A stretch of DNA of 64,000 bases. It comes from Burkholderia sp. D-99. Lineage in GTDB: Bacteria > Pseudomonadota > Gammaproteobacteria > Burkholderiales > Burkholderiaceae. The notes beneath the pieces are model-generated. The model made no database searches. It had not been told where the DNA came from and saw only the letters and a list, made by a program, of their open reading frames with translations. The stretch spans positions 213,113 to 277,112 of the forward strand of contig NZ_JAAOXM010000011.1 in the NCBI RefSeq assembly GCF_011605345.1, given 5' to 3'. How positions within the stretch are numbered: position 1 is the first letter of the stretch; the number at the start of each line of letters is the position of its first letter. Of the stretch, positions 36,958 through 45,408 are shown in pieces. The position numbers were made by a program, and so were the translations under genes.

Positions 36958-37889
36958 ACCGCACGTTCGACCGCGACGCGGCGCAGGAACGCGGCCGCGC
37001 GGTCGAGCGCGTCGCGGGCTTCCGGCACCATCGGCGCGTACAGCTGCCATACGTGCGGCATGTCCGGCCACACCTCGATCTCCACCGCCACCCCGGCCGC
37101 CTTCGCCTTCTCGGCGACGCGGCGCGAATCGTCGAGCAGCACCTCGGTGCTGCCGACCTGGATATACAGCGGCGGCAGACCCGCGAAATCCGCATAGAGC
37201 GGCGATGCGTACGGATTCGTCCCTGGCTCGTCACCCAGGTACAGCTTCGCGGCTTTCGGCAGCGCCGCGCCCGCGAACATCGGATCGGCGCCATCGTTCG
37301 TGCGCAGCGTGGCGCCGGTGGCGGCCAGGTCGGTCCACGGCGAGAACAGGATCGCACCGGCCGGCAGCGGCTCGCCGCGGTCGCGCAGCGCGACGAGCGT
37401 CGCGAGCGCGAGGCCGCCGCCCGCCGAATCGCCGCCGAGCACGATCGACTCGGGCGGCGTGCCGAGCGCCAGCAGTTGCCGGTACGCGGCCAGCGCATCG
37501 TCGAGCGCGGCCGGGAAACGGTTTTCGGGTGCCAAGCGGTAGTCGAGCGAGAACGAGCGCACACCCGCGCGCTTCGTCAGGCCGAACACGAGCGGACGGT
37601 GGGTCTTCGTCGAACAGAAGTAATAGCCGCCGCCGTGGAAGTACAGCAGCGTGCGGCCGGGCCCGCGACCCGCGAGCGCGTCGGTGCGTTCGAGCCATTC
37701 GCCACGCAGCGGCGCGTCGCCCGCGCCGTAGCACTGGCGCAGCCGGTAGCCCGACGGCGCGCGGCGCGGCACGACCATCCGCAAGTCGGTAAAGCGCCGT
37801 GCGCGGGCGGGATCGAGCACCTCGCGCGTGGTCTCGGGACGGAACTGCCAGCGCAGCAGCCAGCAGGCGAGCTTGCTTTGCCAACTCAT
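36927..37889 (-). CDS. Alpha/beta hydrolase, hormone-sensitive-lipase type
   Basis: A 320-residue esterase/lipase. The oxyanion motif HGGGYYF is near residues 85-91, the nucleophile is in GGDSAGGGLALATL (about 153-166), and the acid and histidine are near the C terminus (EVWPDMPHVWQLY). These mark family IV (HSL) esterases, which hydrolyse short-chain esters in the cytosol; the natural substrate is unknown. The ATG at 37889 starts a family-length protein; an upstream extension is not conserved-looking. The gene overlaps the convergent ecsC tail. Confidence 0.88.
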   Translation of the reverse strand: MSWQSKLACWLLRWQFRPETTREVLDPARARRFTDLRMVVPRRAPSGYRLRQCYGAGDAPLRGEWLERTDALAGRGPGRTLLYFHGGGYYFCSTKTHRPLVFGLTKRAGVRSFSLDYRLAPENRFPAALDDALAAYRQLLALGTPPESIVLGGDSAGGGLALATLVALRDRGEPLPAGAILFSPWTDLAATGATLRTNDGADPMFAGAALPKAAKLYLGDEPGTNPYASPLYADFAGLPPLYIQVGSTEVLLDDSRRVAEKAKAAGVAVEIEVWPDMPHVWQLYAPMVPEARDALDRAAAFLRRVAVERAVQRAGETSIA

Positions 37890-37978
37890 CGGACGCACTC
37901 CGTATTCGCAGTGTGACGATGGTACGTGCGATCGTTCCCGCACCACTCGACAGGTGCCTCTATATCAAACGGCGGGAC

Positions 37979-38413
37979 TCAGTTCGCCGGCATCACCTGG
38001 CCGCGGATCTCGCCGGCCGGATGCTCCTTCGTATGGACGTTGAAATACCACTTGCCGCCCATCAGGTCGGTGACCTGCGCGTCGGTGAGTTCCTTCGAGC
38101 CCTTGATCGGGCTCGCCAGCTCGTCCTTCGGAATCGGCACCTGCACGCCCGCATTCTGGCCAACCGGCGCCGGCCCGTGGAAATGCGCGGCGGTGGCCGG
38201 GCCCGTGAGGTGTTCGTAAGTGACCGCCCACTGCAGCATGTGCGTTGCCGTGTCGTAGGTGGCCTCGACGTCGCCCGAGCCCTTGGTCGCGGTCGGCGGC
38301 ACTTCGCTCGACGGCTGGAGATTGGCGGACAGGCGCACCGTTTCGGCGGCGGCGCTGCCGGCGGCCAGCACGCCCGCGAGTAACGCGACCTGGAGCAAAC
38401 GCAGCTTGAGCAT
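37979..38413 (-). CDS. Exported CHRD-domain protein
   Basis: A 144-residue protein with a typical signal peptide (MLKLRLLQVALLAGVLAAGSAAAE, cut after the AAA) and one CHRD domain (VRLSANLQPSSEVPPTATKGSGDVEATYD, then AAHFHGPAPVGQNAGVQVPI, and KWYFNVHTKEHPAGEIRGQV at the end). CHRD was first named in chordin; in bacteria it is found in secreted proteins of unknown use. The HFHG and NVHT histidines are typical. AAGGAGAGTCC precedes the ATG. It stands alone on the minus strand. Confidence 0.85.
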   Translation of the reverse strand: MLKLRLLQVALLAGVLAAGSAAAETVRLSANLQPSSEVPPTATKGSGDVEATYDTATHMLQWAVTYEHLTGPATAAHFHGPAPVGQNAGVQVPIPKDELASPIKGSKELTDAQVTDLMGGKWYFNVHTKEHPAGEIRGQVMPAN

Positions 38414-38639
38414 GGACTCTCCTTGTACGACGTTGTACGCCGCCCGAGCGGGGGCGCCAGACACGATGGTAGTCGATCGCCACCGATCCGGGAGTCCGTC
38501 GAATGGCCATGCTGCGAATCGCCGCAGCGCGCGTGGCAGGTTATCTCGCGCAGCGCGCGGTATGCCAGTCTGCCTCAGCGTGGAATGGACTTTTGCAGCC
38601 TGATGGCTCAATCCGCGCGCAGCCTTTCGCTACACTTCT

Positions 38640-38713
38640 TCTCACAGTTGCTTGTTTCCTTCGTCCGAAGGAGTCTGCGAGTATTCACGCGGCCACCCGG
38701 CCGCGTTTTTTTT
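38640..38713 (+). ncRNA. Candidate small RNA with its own terminator
   Basis: In a 364-base gap without a gene, a TACACT -10 box at 38631-38636 is followed by about 70 bases carrying two stems. The first is TCCTTCG/CGAAGGA (38657-38672). The second is ACGCGGCC/GGCCGCGT (38687-38694 and 38699-38706), followed by eight T (38706-38713), a classic terminator on the plus strand. No plus-strand gene lies upstream that needs it: the nearest genes on both sides run left. No clear -35 box was found. The structure, with a U-rich tail, fits an Hfq-type trans-acting sRNA; this is inference. Confidence 0.45.
38687..38713 (+). terminator. Rho-independent terminator with an 8-T tract
   Basis: Eight-base GC-rich arms at 38687-38694 and 38699-38706 around a four-base loop, followed by eight T on the plus strand. 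The opposite side lacks an A tract, so it works only for rightward transcription. Confidence 0.8.
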
Positions 38714-38777
38714 GCGCGCGCCGCCGGATCCGGGTCACGCCGTATCAGGCATGACGATGCGATCACGCCGCTGCACG

Positions 38778-39551
38778 TCACGCCCGATAGCCAGGATCGA
38801 TGCGATCGACGATACGCTGCAGCGCGTCGAACGCATCCTGCCCCGCGCCATGCTTCGGATCGAAATTCAGCGAATCGCGCACACACCCTTCAAGCACGGG
38901 CGGCGCGATCGACAGCGCGTCGCCGATCGCGTGGGTCGCGACCTGCACCTCGCACGCGCGATTGAGCAGCCACATCAGCGAGAACGTCTGCGCGAGCGTC
39001 GCGCCGATCGTCACGGGCCCATGGTTGCGCAACAGCAGCACGGGCCGCCCGCCCGCGCTCTCGACGATGCGCCGCCCCTCTTCGAGATGCACGGTGATGC
39101 CCTCGAAGTCGTGGTACGCGATCTTCCCGTACAGCTGCGCCGAATAGAAATTCGAGAACGACAGCCCGTCGCGCGAACAGCACACGGCCATCGTCGGCGT
39201 CGTGTGTACGTGCATCACGCAGTGCGCATCGGGCAGCGCCGCATGGATCGCGCTGTGGAACGTGAAGCCGGCCGGATTGATCGGCCAGTCGGAATGACCG
39301 ATCACGTTGCCGTCGATGTCGATCTTCACGAGGTTCGACGCGCACACCTCGCGGTAATGGAGCCCGAACGGGTTGATCAGGAAATGCCCGTCCTCGCCCG
39401 GCACGCGCAACGAAATATGGTTGTAGATCAGCTCGGTCCAGCCGAGATGGTCGAAGATGCGGTAAGCCGCCGCGAGCTGCACGCGCGCCTGCCATTCGGC
39501 TTCGGAGAAACGGGCGGGACGCGTGAACGGCTGGTTCGGGACACGTTGCAT
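38778..39551 (-). CDS. Class II aldolase/adducin-family protein
   Basis: A 257-residue protein of the class II aldolase family. The zinc-site histidines are in CVMHVHTTPTMAVC (HxH, about residues 110-123) and in LLRNHGPVTIGATL (about 172-185). The N-terminal half has GWTELIYNHISLRVPGEDGHFLINPFGLHY, the substrate-side block. Members include fuculose-phosphate aldolase, ribulose-phosphate epimerase and many uncharacterised bacterial enzymes; the late LNRACEVQVATHAIG is like the uncharacterised group. The ATG at 39551 begins the conserved region. No pathway partner is next to it. Confidence 0.85.
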   Translation of the reverse strand: MQRVPNQPFTRPARFSEAEWQARVQLAAAYRIFDHLGWTELIYNHISLRVPGEDGHFLINPFGLHYREVCASNLVKIDIDGNVIGHSDWPINPAGFTFHSAIHAALPDAHCVMHVHTTPTMAVCCSRDGLSFSNFYSAQLYGKIAYHDFEGITVHLEEGRRIVESAGGRPVLLLRNHGPVTIGATLAQTFSLMWLLNRACEVQVATHAIGDALSIAPPVLEGCVRDSLNFDPKHGAGQDAFDALQRIVDRIDPGYRA

Positions 39552-39691
39552 GGGGGAACTCCGGTTGCGGGTGTGCGCGGCGCGGGCCGCCCGGCGGCAT
39601 CGTCTTGCGCGCCATACTAGTTGCGCGCACAACCATATCACCTTTCCCCGCGCACCGGAAACGCGGGTTTAGCCGGAGCGCTTCCGTCCCT

Positions 39692-41317
39692 CTATAGCTG
39701 GTCGTCGACCGGCAGCAGCATGAAGACGCCGGTCATCAGGTTGCGCAGCAGCCCCGCGTGCGGATCGACGTGATAGGTGGTCGGCCGGCCGTTGTCGATG
39801 CCCGTCCATTCGAGTTCGGGCGACCCGCCGCTCGCCGGCGTCACGAGGCTCACGCGATAGCTGTCGTCCGGCTGCGTCACGCGCGCGAAGATCGTCGCGA
39901 CCTGCTGCGCGAGCGCCGGGCTGTGGATCACGAGTGCCAGTTCGGTATTCAGGTGCGCGGAACGCGGATCGAGATTCATCGAGCCGATCACGAGAATCTG
40001 CCGGTCGATCACGTATGCCTTCGCATGCAGGCTCGCACGCGAGCGCGAACCGAACAGGCGCGGGCGCTGCCGCCCCGGCTGGGCCTTGAACTCGTACAAC
40101 TCGACGCCGTGCTGCAGCAACGGCACGCGGTACGGCCCGTAGCCGGCCTGCACGGCGACCGCGTCGGTCGCCGCGAGCGAATTGGTCAGGATCGCGACGC
40201 GCACGCCGCGCGCGGTCGTGTCGCCGAGGATCTTCACGCCCGCGTCGTGCGGCACGAAATATGGCGAGAACACGAGGAATTCCCGCTGGGCGCCGCGCGT
40301 GAGCTCGACGAGGCGCTGCATCGGCGGGCTCACGTACGCGTCGGTCGGCTGCGCGACCTTGTCGGGCGCATCGGCCTTGAACTCGGCCGGCGCCCACACG
40401 AGCGCGAGCTCGTCGCGCGCGATCTGCTGCGCGAGCGGCGTCGCGTTCAGCGGCTTCGCGTTGTACGGATCGGCATTCTTGCGCCAGTGGTCGCGCAGCT
40501 CGTCGCGCATCGCGTCGAGATCCTTCGCATCGAACGACTGATGATTCAGCACGCGCAGCGGATAGCTGCTCGCGCTCGACCAGTAGGTGTCGAAGCTCGC
40601 CGAGACGTCGTTCGTCACGGGGCCCGCGGCGAGCACGTCGAGATCGCGGAACTGCAGCGTCGGGCTCGCGCTGAAGTATTCGTCGCCCAGGTTACGGCCG
40701 CCGACGATCGCGATCTGGTTGTCCGCGATCATCGCCTTGTTGTGCATCCGGCGCGTGAAGCTGTCGATGCGCGTGAAGAAGTTGGCCGTACGCTCGACCA
40801 TCCCCTGCCGCGACGCGCCGAACGGGTTGAACACGCGGATCTCGATGTTCGGGTGCGTGTTCAGCGCGGCCATGATGCGATCGATGTCGCGGAAGTTCAG
40901 GTCGTCGACCAGCATCCGTACGCGCACGCCGCGATCGGCCGCATACAGCGCCGCGGCGAGCAGCAGCTTGCCGGTCGTGTCCTCGGTCGCGATGTAGTAC
41001 TGCATGTCGAGCGTTTTCGTCGCGGCCCGCGCGAGCGCGATACGCATCTGCAGTGCCTCGGTGCCTTCCGGCAGCAGCCGGAAACCCGACTGGCCCGGAT
41101 GCGCGGCCTCGGGCGCGGCCAGCGCGTCGCGCAGCGGTGTCACGGTATCGGGCGGCAGCGCGTGAGAGACCGGGCGATCGAGCGCGGTGGCGGGCGGATG
41201 CGTCGCGCACGCGGCGACGAGCGACAGCAGGATGCCGACGGCCAGCGCGCGGGCCGGGCGGCATGCAGCGCGCCACGACGGCACGGCCGGCGCGCGCCGG
41301 ATCAAAGACGTGAACAC
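39692..41317 (-). CDS. Phospholipase D-family lipoprotein, ClsC/YmdC-like
   Basis: A 541-residue protein with two HKD motifs, HNKAMIADNQIAIVGGRNLGDEYF near residues 191-214 and HAKAYVIDRQILVIGSMNLDPRS near 430-452. The N terminus has a lipoprotein signal: ALAVGILLSLVAACATHP, in which LVAAC is the lipobox. This suggests an inner- or outer-membrane lipoprotein facing the periplasm. The order and spacing fit the YmdC/ClsC group, which makes cardiolipin from phosphatidylglycerol and phosphatidylethanolamine, although lipid-anchored forms may act as phospholipases. It is the second HKD gene in the window besides clsB. Confidence 0.85.
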   Translation of the reverse strand: MFTSLIRRAPAVPSWRAACRPARALAVGILLSLVAACATHPPATALDRPVSHALPPDTVTPLRDALAAPEAAHPGQSGFRLLPEGTEALQMRIALARAATKTLDMQYYIATEDTTGKLLLAAALYAADRGVRVRMLVDDLNFRDIDRIMAALNTHPNIEIRVFNPFGASRQGMVERTANFFTRIDSFTRRMHNKAMIADNQIAIVGGRNLGDEYFSASPTLQFRDLDVLAAGPVTNDVSASFDTYWSSASSYPLRVLNHQSFDAKDLDAMRDELRDHWRKNADPYNAKPLNATPLAQQIARDELALVWAPAEFKADAPDKVAQPTDAYVSPPMQRLVELTRGAQREFLVFSPYFVPHDAGVKILGDTTARGVRVAILTNSLAATDAVAVQAGYGPYRVPLLQHGVELYEFKAQPGRQRPRLFGSRSRASLHAKAYVIDRQILVIGSMNLDPRSAHLNTELALVIHSPALAQQVATIFARVTQPDDSYRVSLVTPASGGSPELEWTGIDNGRPTTYHVDPHAGLLRNLMTGVFMLLPVDDQL

Positions 41318-41542
41318 GGAAGCTACCTCGACTGGCGGAACAAAAGGCCCGCATGCGCCGCAACGCGCGGCTGGCGCGCGGTTCCGGCCGATTCTAGAGG
41401 GCGCCTGATGAACGGGTCAATCGCGCGGGGCGGCGCCGACCGCTTTGGACCGCAGACGGACACCCGCCTGCCGGGCATCGATGCCCCGTCGCACCGGAGG
41501 CGCCCGCCGGACGGGCCACGCATCGAAGCGGTCCGACCAATC

Positions 41543-42259
41543 TCAGGCCGCATCGCCGCTGCGCTCGAAATGGCTGCGCACGTAGTCGATATGGGTCTGC
41601 ATCGCGGTGCGCGCCTCTTCGGGCCGTTGCGCGCAGATCGCTTCGCACACGACGCGGTGCTGCAGCAACAGCAGCTCGGACGCCTGCTCGTCGTGCGTCG
41701 TCATGCCCGCCACGTTGATCGAGATGTGTTCGCGCAGCATCCCGATCACGCTCGTATGCAGGTGCAGGAACATCGTGTTGTGCGATGCGAGCGCGATCGC
41801 CTCGTGCAGCTTCGCGTCGGTCGCGGCTTCGACGGCCGCCGCGCCGTTCGCGTGCGCGGTTTCGAGCTCGCGCAGCAGCGTGCGGATCCGGCGCCGGTCG
41901 TTCGCATCGGCGCGCAGCGCGGCGAAATAGGCGGTCGCGCCTTCGAGCACGCGACGGAATTCGAGGATGTCGTCGCGCAGCGCCGGATGATCGGCGACCA
42001 GCTGGCCCCACGGCGACGCGATGCCCGCGCGCAACTGATCCGTCACGTAGACGCCCGCGCCGCGCCGGCTCTGCAGCAGCCCGCGCGCAACGAGCCGCTG
42101 CGTCGCCTCGCGCACCGTATTGCGTGCGACGCCGTACTGCTGCGCGAGCACGCGCTCGGCCGGCAGCCGCGCGCCGGCCGGCCAGGTGCCGTCGAGCAGC
42201 GCCGTCTCGATCTTGCGCATCACCACTTCGGTCCGGCCTCGTGCCGTCATCGCCGCCAT
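41543..42259 (-). CDS. lldR: FadR/LldR-type GntR regulator (FCD domain)
   Basis: A 238-residue regulator with a GntR helix-turn-helix in the first 70 residues (WPAGARLPAERVLAQQYGVARNTVREATQRLVARGLL) and an all-helical FCD ligand domain (DILEFRRVLEGATAYFAA, then DAKLHEAIALASHNTMFLHLH, then QHRVVCEAICAQRPEEARTAMQTHI). Aspartate and histidine positions that bind metal in FCD proteins are visible. It is divergent from lutACB-lldP and so most likely responds to lactate. The ATG at 42259 has GGGAG eight bases upstream; the ATG seven codons earlier has none. The symbol is given by function and context. Confidence 0.82.
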   Translation of the reverse strand: MAAMTARGRTEVVMRKIETALLDGTWPAGARLPAERVLAQQYGVARNTVREATQRLVARGLLQSRRGAGVYVTDQLRAGIASPWGQLVADHPALRDDILEFRRVLEGATAYFAALRADANDRRRIRTLLRELETAHANGAAAVEAATDAKLHEAIALASHNTMFLHLHTSVIGMLREHISINVAGMTTHDEQASELLLLQHRVVCEAICAQRPEEARTAMQTHIDYVRSHFERSGDAA

Positions 42260-42293
42260 CGTCGCGTCTCCCTGCTCCATGCGTGCCGCGCCG

Positions 42294-42308
42294 ATTGGCC
42301 CAACCAAT
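42294..42308. promoter_or_regulatory. LldR-like operator in the lut promoter region
   Basis: ATTGG (42294-42298) and CCAAT (42304-42308) are inverted arms around CCCAA; together they resemble the TTGGT-n3-ACCAA sites known for PdhR and LldR of the FadR group. It lies 35 bases upstream of the regulator start and 80 bases before lutA, where it can control both. Confidence 0.6.
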
Positions 42309-42387
42309 TTGAGCTGCGGCGCCGTCGCGGGAATTATGCAGCGAAATCGTCGACCCGCATGCCGGGCCGTCGCCTCTGGAGCGAGAC

Positions 42388-43188
42388 ATGAACGAAAGGC
42401 AGTACCCCGCCGCCGCCCCCGCGCACGTCTATCTGTTCGCGACCTGCCTGGTCGACCTGTTCGTCCCCGAAGCGGGGCTCGACGCGGTCCGCCTGCTGGA
42501 GCGCGAAGGTTTGACCGTCCACTACCCACGCGGCCAGAGCTGCTGCGGGCAGCCGGCCTACAGCAGCGGCAGCCCCGACGAAGCGCGCCGCGTCGCGGCC
42601 GCGCAACTCGACCTGTTCGCCGAAGCATGGCCCGTGATCGTGCCGTCCGGCTCGTGCGCGGGCATGATCCGGCACCATTGGCCGGCGCTGTTCGCCGACG
42701 ATCCCGTCAACGGCCCGAAGGCCCGCGCGATCGCCGAACGGACCTACGAACTCGCGGAATTCCTCGTCCATGTACTCGATGTGCAGCTCGACGCGGCCAC
42801 GGCCAGCGCCGGGCCCGACGAGCGCGTCGTGCTGCACACGTCGTGCGCGGCACGCCGCGAGATGGGCACGCGCGTGCATGGTGTCGCGCTCGTCGACGCG
42901 CTGCCGGGCGTCACGCGGATCGAACACGAACGCGAATCCGAATGCTGCGGTTTCGGCGGCACGTTCTCGCTGAAACATCCGGACATCTCCGGCGCGATGG
43001 TGCGCGACAAGGTCGCGTCGGCCTGCGCGACGGGCTGCGACCGGCTCGTGTCCGCCGACTGCGGCTGCCTGCTGAACATCGGCCACGCTGCGGCCAAGGC
43101 CGGCGCGCCGCTGCCGGTCGAGCACCTCGCCAGCTTCCTGTGGCGGCGCACGGCCGGCGCCGCGTCGTTGCGTGGAGACCAGCAATGA
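42388..43188 (+). CDS. lutA: L-lactate utilisation Fe-S protein LutA
   Basis: A 266-residue protein with two CCG domains: SCCGQPAYSSGSPDEARR (about residues 51-68) and ECCGFGGTFSLKHPD (about 188-202), each with cysteines for an Fe-S cluster. LutA, LutB and LutC form the cytosolic complex that oxidises L-lactate to pyruvate in bacteria without, or in addition to, LldD. AFATCLVDLFVPEAG near the N terminus (here FATCLVDLFVPEAG) is typical of LutA/GlcF-type proteins. It is the first gene of the operon and overlaps lutC by four bases (ATGA). Confidence 0.93.
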   Translation: MNERQYPAAAPAHVYLFATCLVDLFVPEAGLDAVRLLEREGLTVHYPRGQSCCGQPAYSSGSPDEARRVAAAQLDLFAEAWPVIVPSGSCAGMIRHHWPALFADDPVNGPKARAIAERTYELAEFLVHVLDVQLDAATASAGPDERVVLHTSCAARREMGTRVHGVALVDALPGVTRIEHERESECCGFGGTFSLKHPDISGAMVRDKVASACATGCDRLVSADCGCLLNIGHAAAKAGAPLPVEHLASFLWRRTAGAASLRGDQQ

Positions 43189-43916
43189 GCGCGCGCGACG
43201 CGATCCTGAAGCGGCTGCGCGCCGCCGCGCCGGGCGTCGCCGCGACGGCCGCCCCCGCGCTCGACGCACGCATCGACACGCATTACGACATGCGCCGCTC
43301 GCAGGCCGGGACCGCACACGATCCGCACACGCTTGTCCGCACGATGCAGGCCGCGCTCGCCGCATCGCACGCGGACGTCTGGTGCGCGACCGGCGACGCA
43401 TGGCCCGCTCAGCTCGCCGCGCGGCTCGCGGAAGCCGGCGTGCGCCGCCTGCTGCTCGACCCGGCCCGCGCCGAATCCGCGGCACTCTCCCGTGCGCTGT
43501 CCGACACGATCGCGCCCGTGCCGTTCGACCGGCCGATCGACGCGTGGAAGACCGAACTGTTCGACACGATCGACGCGGGCTTCACCGTCGCGCGTTCGGG
43601 CATCGCGGCCACCGGCACCGTCGTGCTCGCCCCCGATGCCGGCTCGCCGCGCACGGTGTCGCTGGTGCCGCCGCTGCATGTCGCGCTCGTCCACGCGAAC
43701 ACGCTGCATCCCGACCTGCACGCGGCCGTACGCGCAGAGCGCTGGCACGCCGGCATGCCGACCAACCTCGTGCTGGTGTCGGGCCCGTCGAAGACGTCCG
43801 ACATCCAGCAGACGCTCGCCTATGGCGCACACGGCCCGCGCCGCCTGTGGGTCGTGATCGTCACCGATTCTGCCGCCCGGCCGGCCGCCACCGCCGGCGA
43901 GGACCTCCCGCAATGA
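43185..43916 (+). CDS. lutC: Lactate utilisation protein LutC (LUD domain)
   Basis: A 243-residue LUD-domain protein. The conserved C-terminal block runs from DAGFTVARSGIAATGTVVLAP through PRTVSLVPPLHVALVHANTLHPDL to LVLVSGPSKTSDIQQTLAYGAHGPRRLWVVIV. It is a subunit of the Lut L-lactate oxidising complex. The ATG at 43185 overlaps the lutA stop and the lutB start overlaps its own stop, both as ATGA, so the three are translationally coupled. The order here is A-C-B rather than A-B-C. The N-terminal 80 residues are less conserved and alanine-rich. Confidence 0.92.
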   Translation: MSARDAILKRLRAAAPGVAATAAPALDARIDTHYDMRRSQAGTAHDPHTLVRTMQAALAASHADVWCATGDAWPAQLAARLAEAGVRRLLLDPARAESAALSRALSDTIAPVPFDRPIDAWKTELFDTIDAGFTVARSGIAATGTVVLAPDAGSPRTVSLVPPLHVALVHANTLHPDLHAAVRAERWHAGMPTNLVLVSGPSKTSDIQQTLAYGAHGPRRLWVVIVTDSAARPAATAGEDLPQ

Positions 43917-45358
43917 GCGACCACACGCTGCAATTCGTCACCCCCGGCGACTTCAAGGCCCGCGCGCGCGCCGCGCTCGACGATCCCGCATTGCGCCAGA
44001 GCTTTCGCGGCGCGATGGACTTCCTGCAGGGCAAGCGCGCGACGCAGTTCCCCGACGACGCCGAGCTGCAGCAGCTGCGCGAGCTCGGCGAAGCGGCGCG
44101 GCAGCACGCGCTCGCGCAGTTGCCCGCGCTGCTCGAACGGCTGGAGACGAAGCTCACCGAAGCCGGCGTGCACGTGCACTGGGCCGAGACGGCCGCCGAC
44201 GCAAACGCGATCGTGCTCGGCATCGCGCAGGCGAAGAAGGCACGCCGCGTGATCAAGGGCAAGTCGATGGCGAGCGAGGAAATCGAGCTGAACCATTACC
44301 TCGCGGAGCACGGCGTCGACTGCATCGAATCCGACATGGGCGAATTCATCGTGCAACTCGCGGGCGAGAAGCCGTCGCACATCGTGATGCCGGCGATCCA
44401 CAAGACGCGTAGCGACATTGCCGAGCTGTTCGAAGAACACATCCCCGGCACGCGCTACACGGAAGACGTCGACGAACTGATCCAGACCGGCCGGCGCGCA
44501 CTGCGGCGCGCGTTCGCCGACGCCGACATCGGTCTCTCGGGCGTGAACTTCGCGGCAGCCGACACCGGCACGCTGTGGCTCGTCGAGAACGAAGGCAACG
44601 GCCGCCTGTCGACGACGGTGCCCGACACGCACGTCGCGATCATGGGGATCGAGAAGGTCGTCGAGAAGCTCGAGCACATCGTGCCGCTGTCGAGCCTGCT
44701 CACGCGCTCGGCCACCGGCCAGGCAATCACGACCTACTTCAACCTGATCTCGGGCCCGCGCCGCGACGGCGAACGCGACGGCCCGCGCGAGCTGCATCTC
44801 GTGCTGCTCGACAACGGCCGCACGCAGGCCTATGCGGACGAACAGCTGCGCGCGACGCTGCAGTGCATCCGCTGCGGCGCGTGCATGAACCACTGCCCCG
44901 TCTACACGCGCATCGGCGGCCACGCGTACGGCACGACCTATCCCGGCCCGATCGGCAAGATCATCTCGCCGCACCTGCTCGGCCTCGACGCGACGGCCGA
45001 CCTGCCGACCGCGTCGACGCTGTGCGGCGCCTGCGGCGAGGTGTGCCCGGTGCGGATCCCGATCCCGCAACTGCTCGTGCGGCTGCGTACCGAGGCGAAC
45101 CGCAAGCCCGACGAACCCGTCGCGCATCCGCTGCGCGGCCAGGGTGCGAACTACAACCGCGCGGAAGACCTCGTGTGGCGCTTCTGGTCGGGCGCGTTCG
45201 CGCATCCGCGCGCGTACCGCGCATTCCGCTGGACCGCGACGCGCCTGCGTGCGCTGACACCCGCAAAACAGATGGGCTGGACGCAGCACCGCACGCCGCT
45301 CGAACCGGCACCGCACAGCCTGTCCGACCTGCTGCGCGCACGCGGCCAGCCCGAGTAG
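43913..45358 (+). CDS. lutB: Lactate utilisation Fe-S protein LutB
   Basis: A 481-residue protein with an N-terminal LUD-like domain (KSMASEEIELNHYLAEHGVDCIESDMGEFIVQLAGEKPSHIVMPAIHKTR region, about residues 115-165) and two 4Fe-4S motifs, CIRCGACMNHCPVY (about 318-331) and CGACGEVCPVRI (about 368-379). The C terminus carries the DUF3390-like tail. LutB passes electrons from lactate toward the respiratory chain within the Lut complex. It overlaps lutC by four bases and is 50 bases before the permease gene. Confidence 0.94.
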   Translation: MSDHTLQFVTPGDFKARARAALDDPALRQSFRGAMDFLQGKRATQFPDDAELQQLRELGEAARQHALAQLPALLERLETKLTEAGVHVHWAETAADANAIVLGIAQAKKARRVIKGKSMASEEIELNHYLAEHGVDCIESDMGEFIVQLAGEKPSHIVMPAIHKTRSDIAELFEEHIPGTRYTEDVDELIQTGRRALRRAFADADIGLSGVNFAAADTGTLWLVENEGNGRLSTTVPDTHVAIMGIEKVVEKLEHIVPLSSLLTRSATGQAITTYFNLISGPRRDGERDGPRELHLVLLDNGRTQAYADEQLRATLQCIRCGACMNHCPVYTRIGGHAYGTTYPGPIGKIISPHLLGLDATADLPTASTLCGACGEVCPVRIPIPQLLVRLRTEANRKPDEPVAHPLRGQGANYNRAEDLVWRFWSGAFAHPRAYRAFRWTATRLRALTPAKQMGWTQHRTPLEPAPHSLSDLLRARGQPE

Positions 45359-45408
45359 CCGTTTCGTTTTTCAAGCCGTACCGACAAAAACCTATGGAGG
45401 AGACATCC

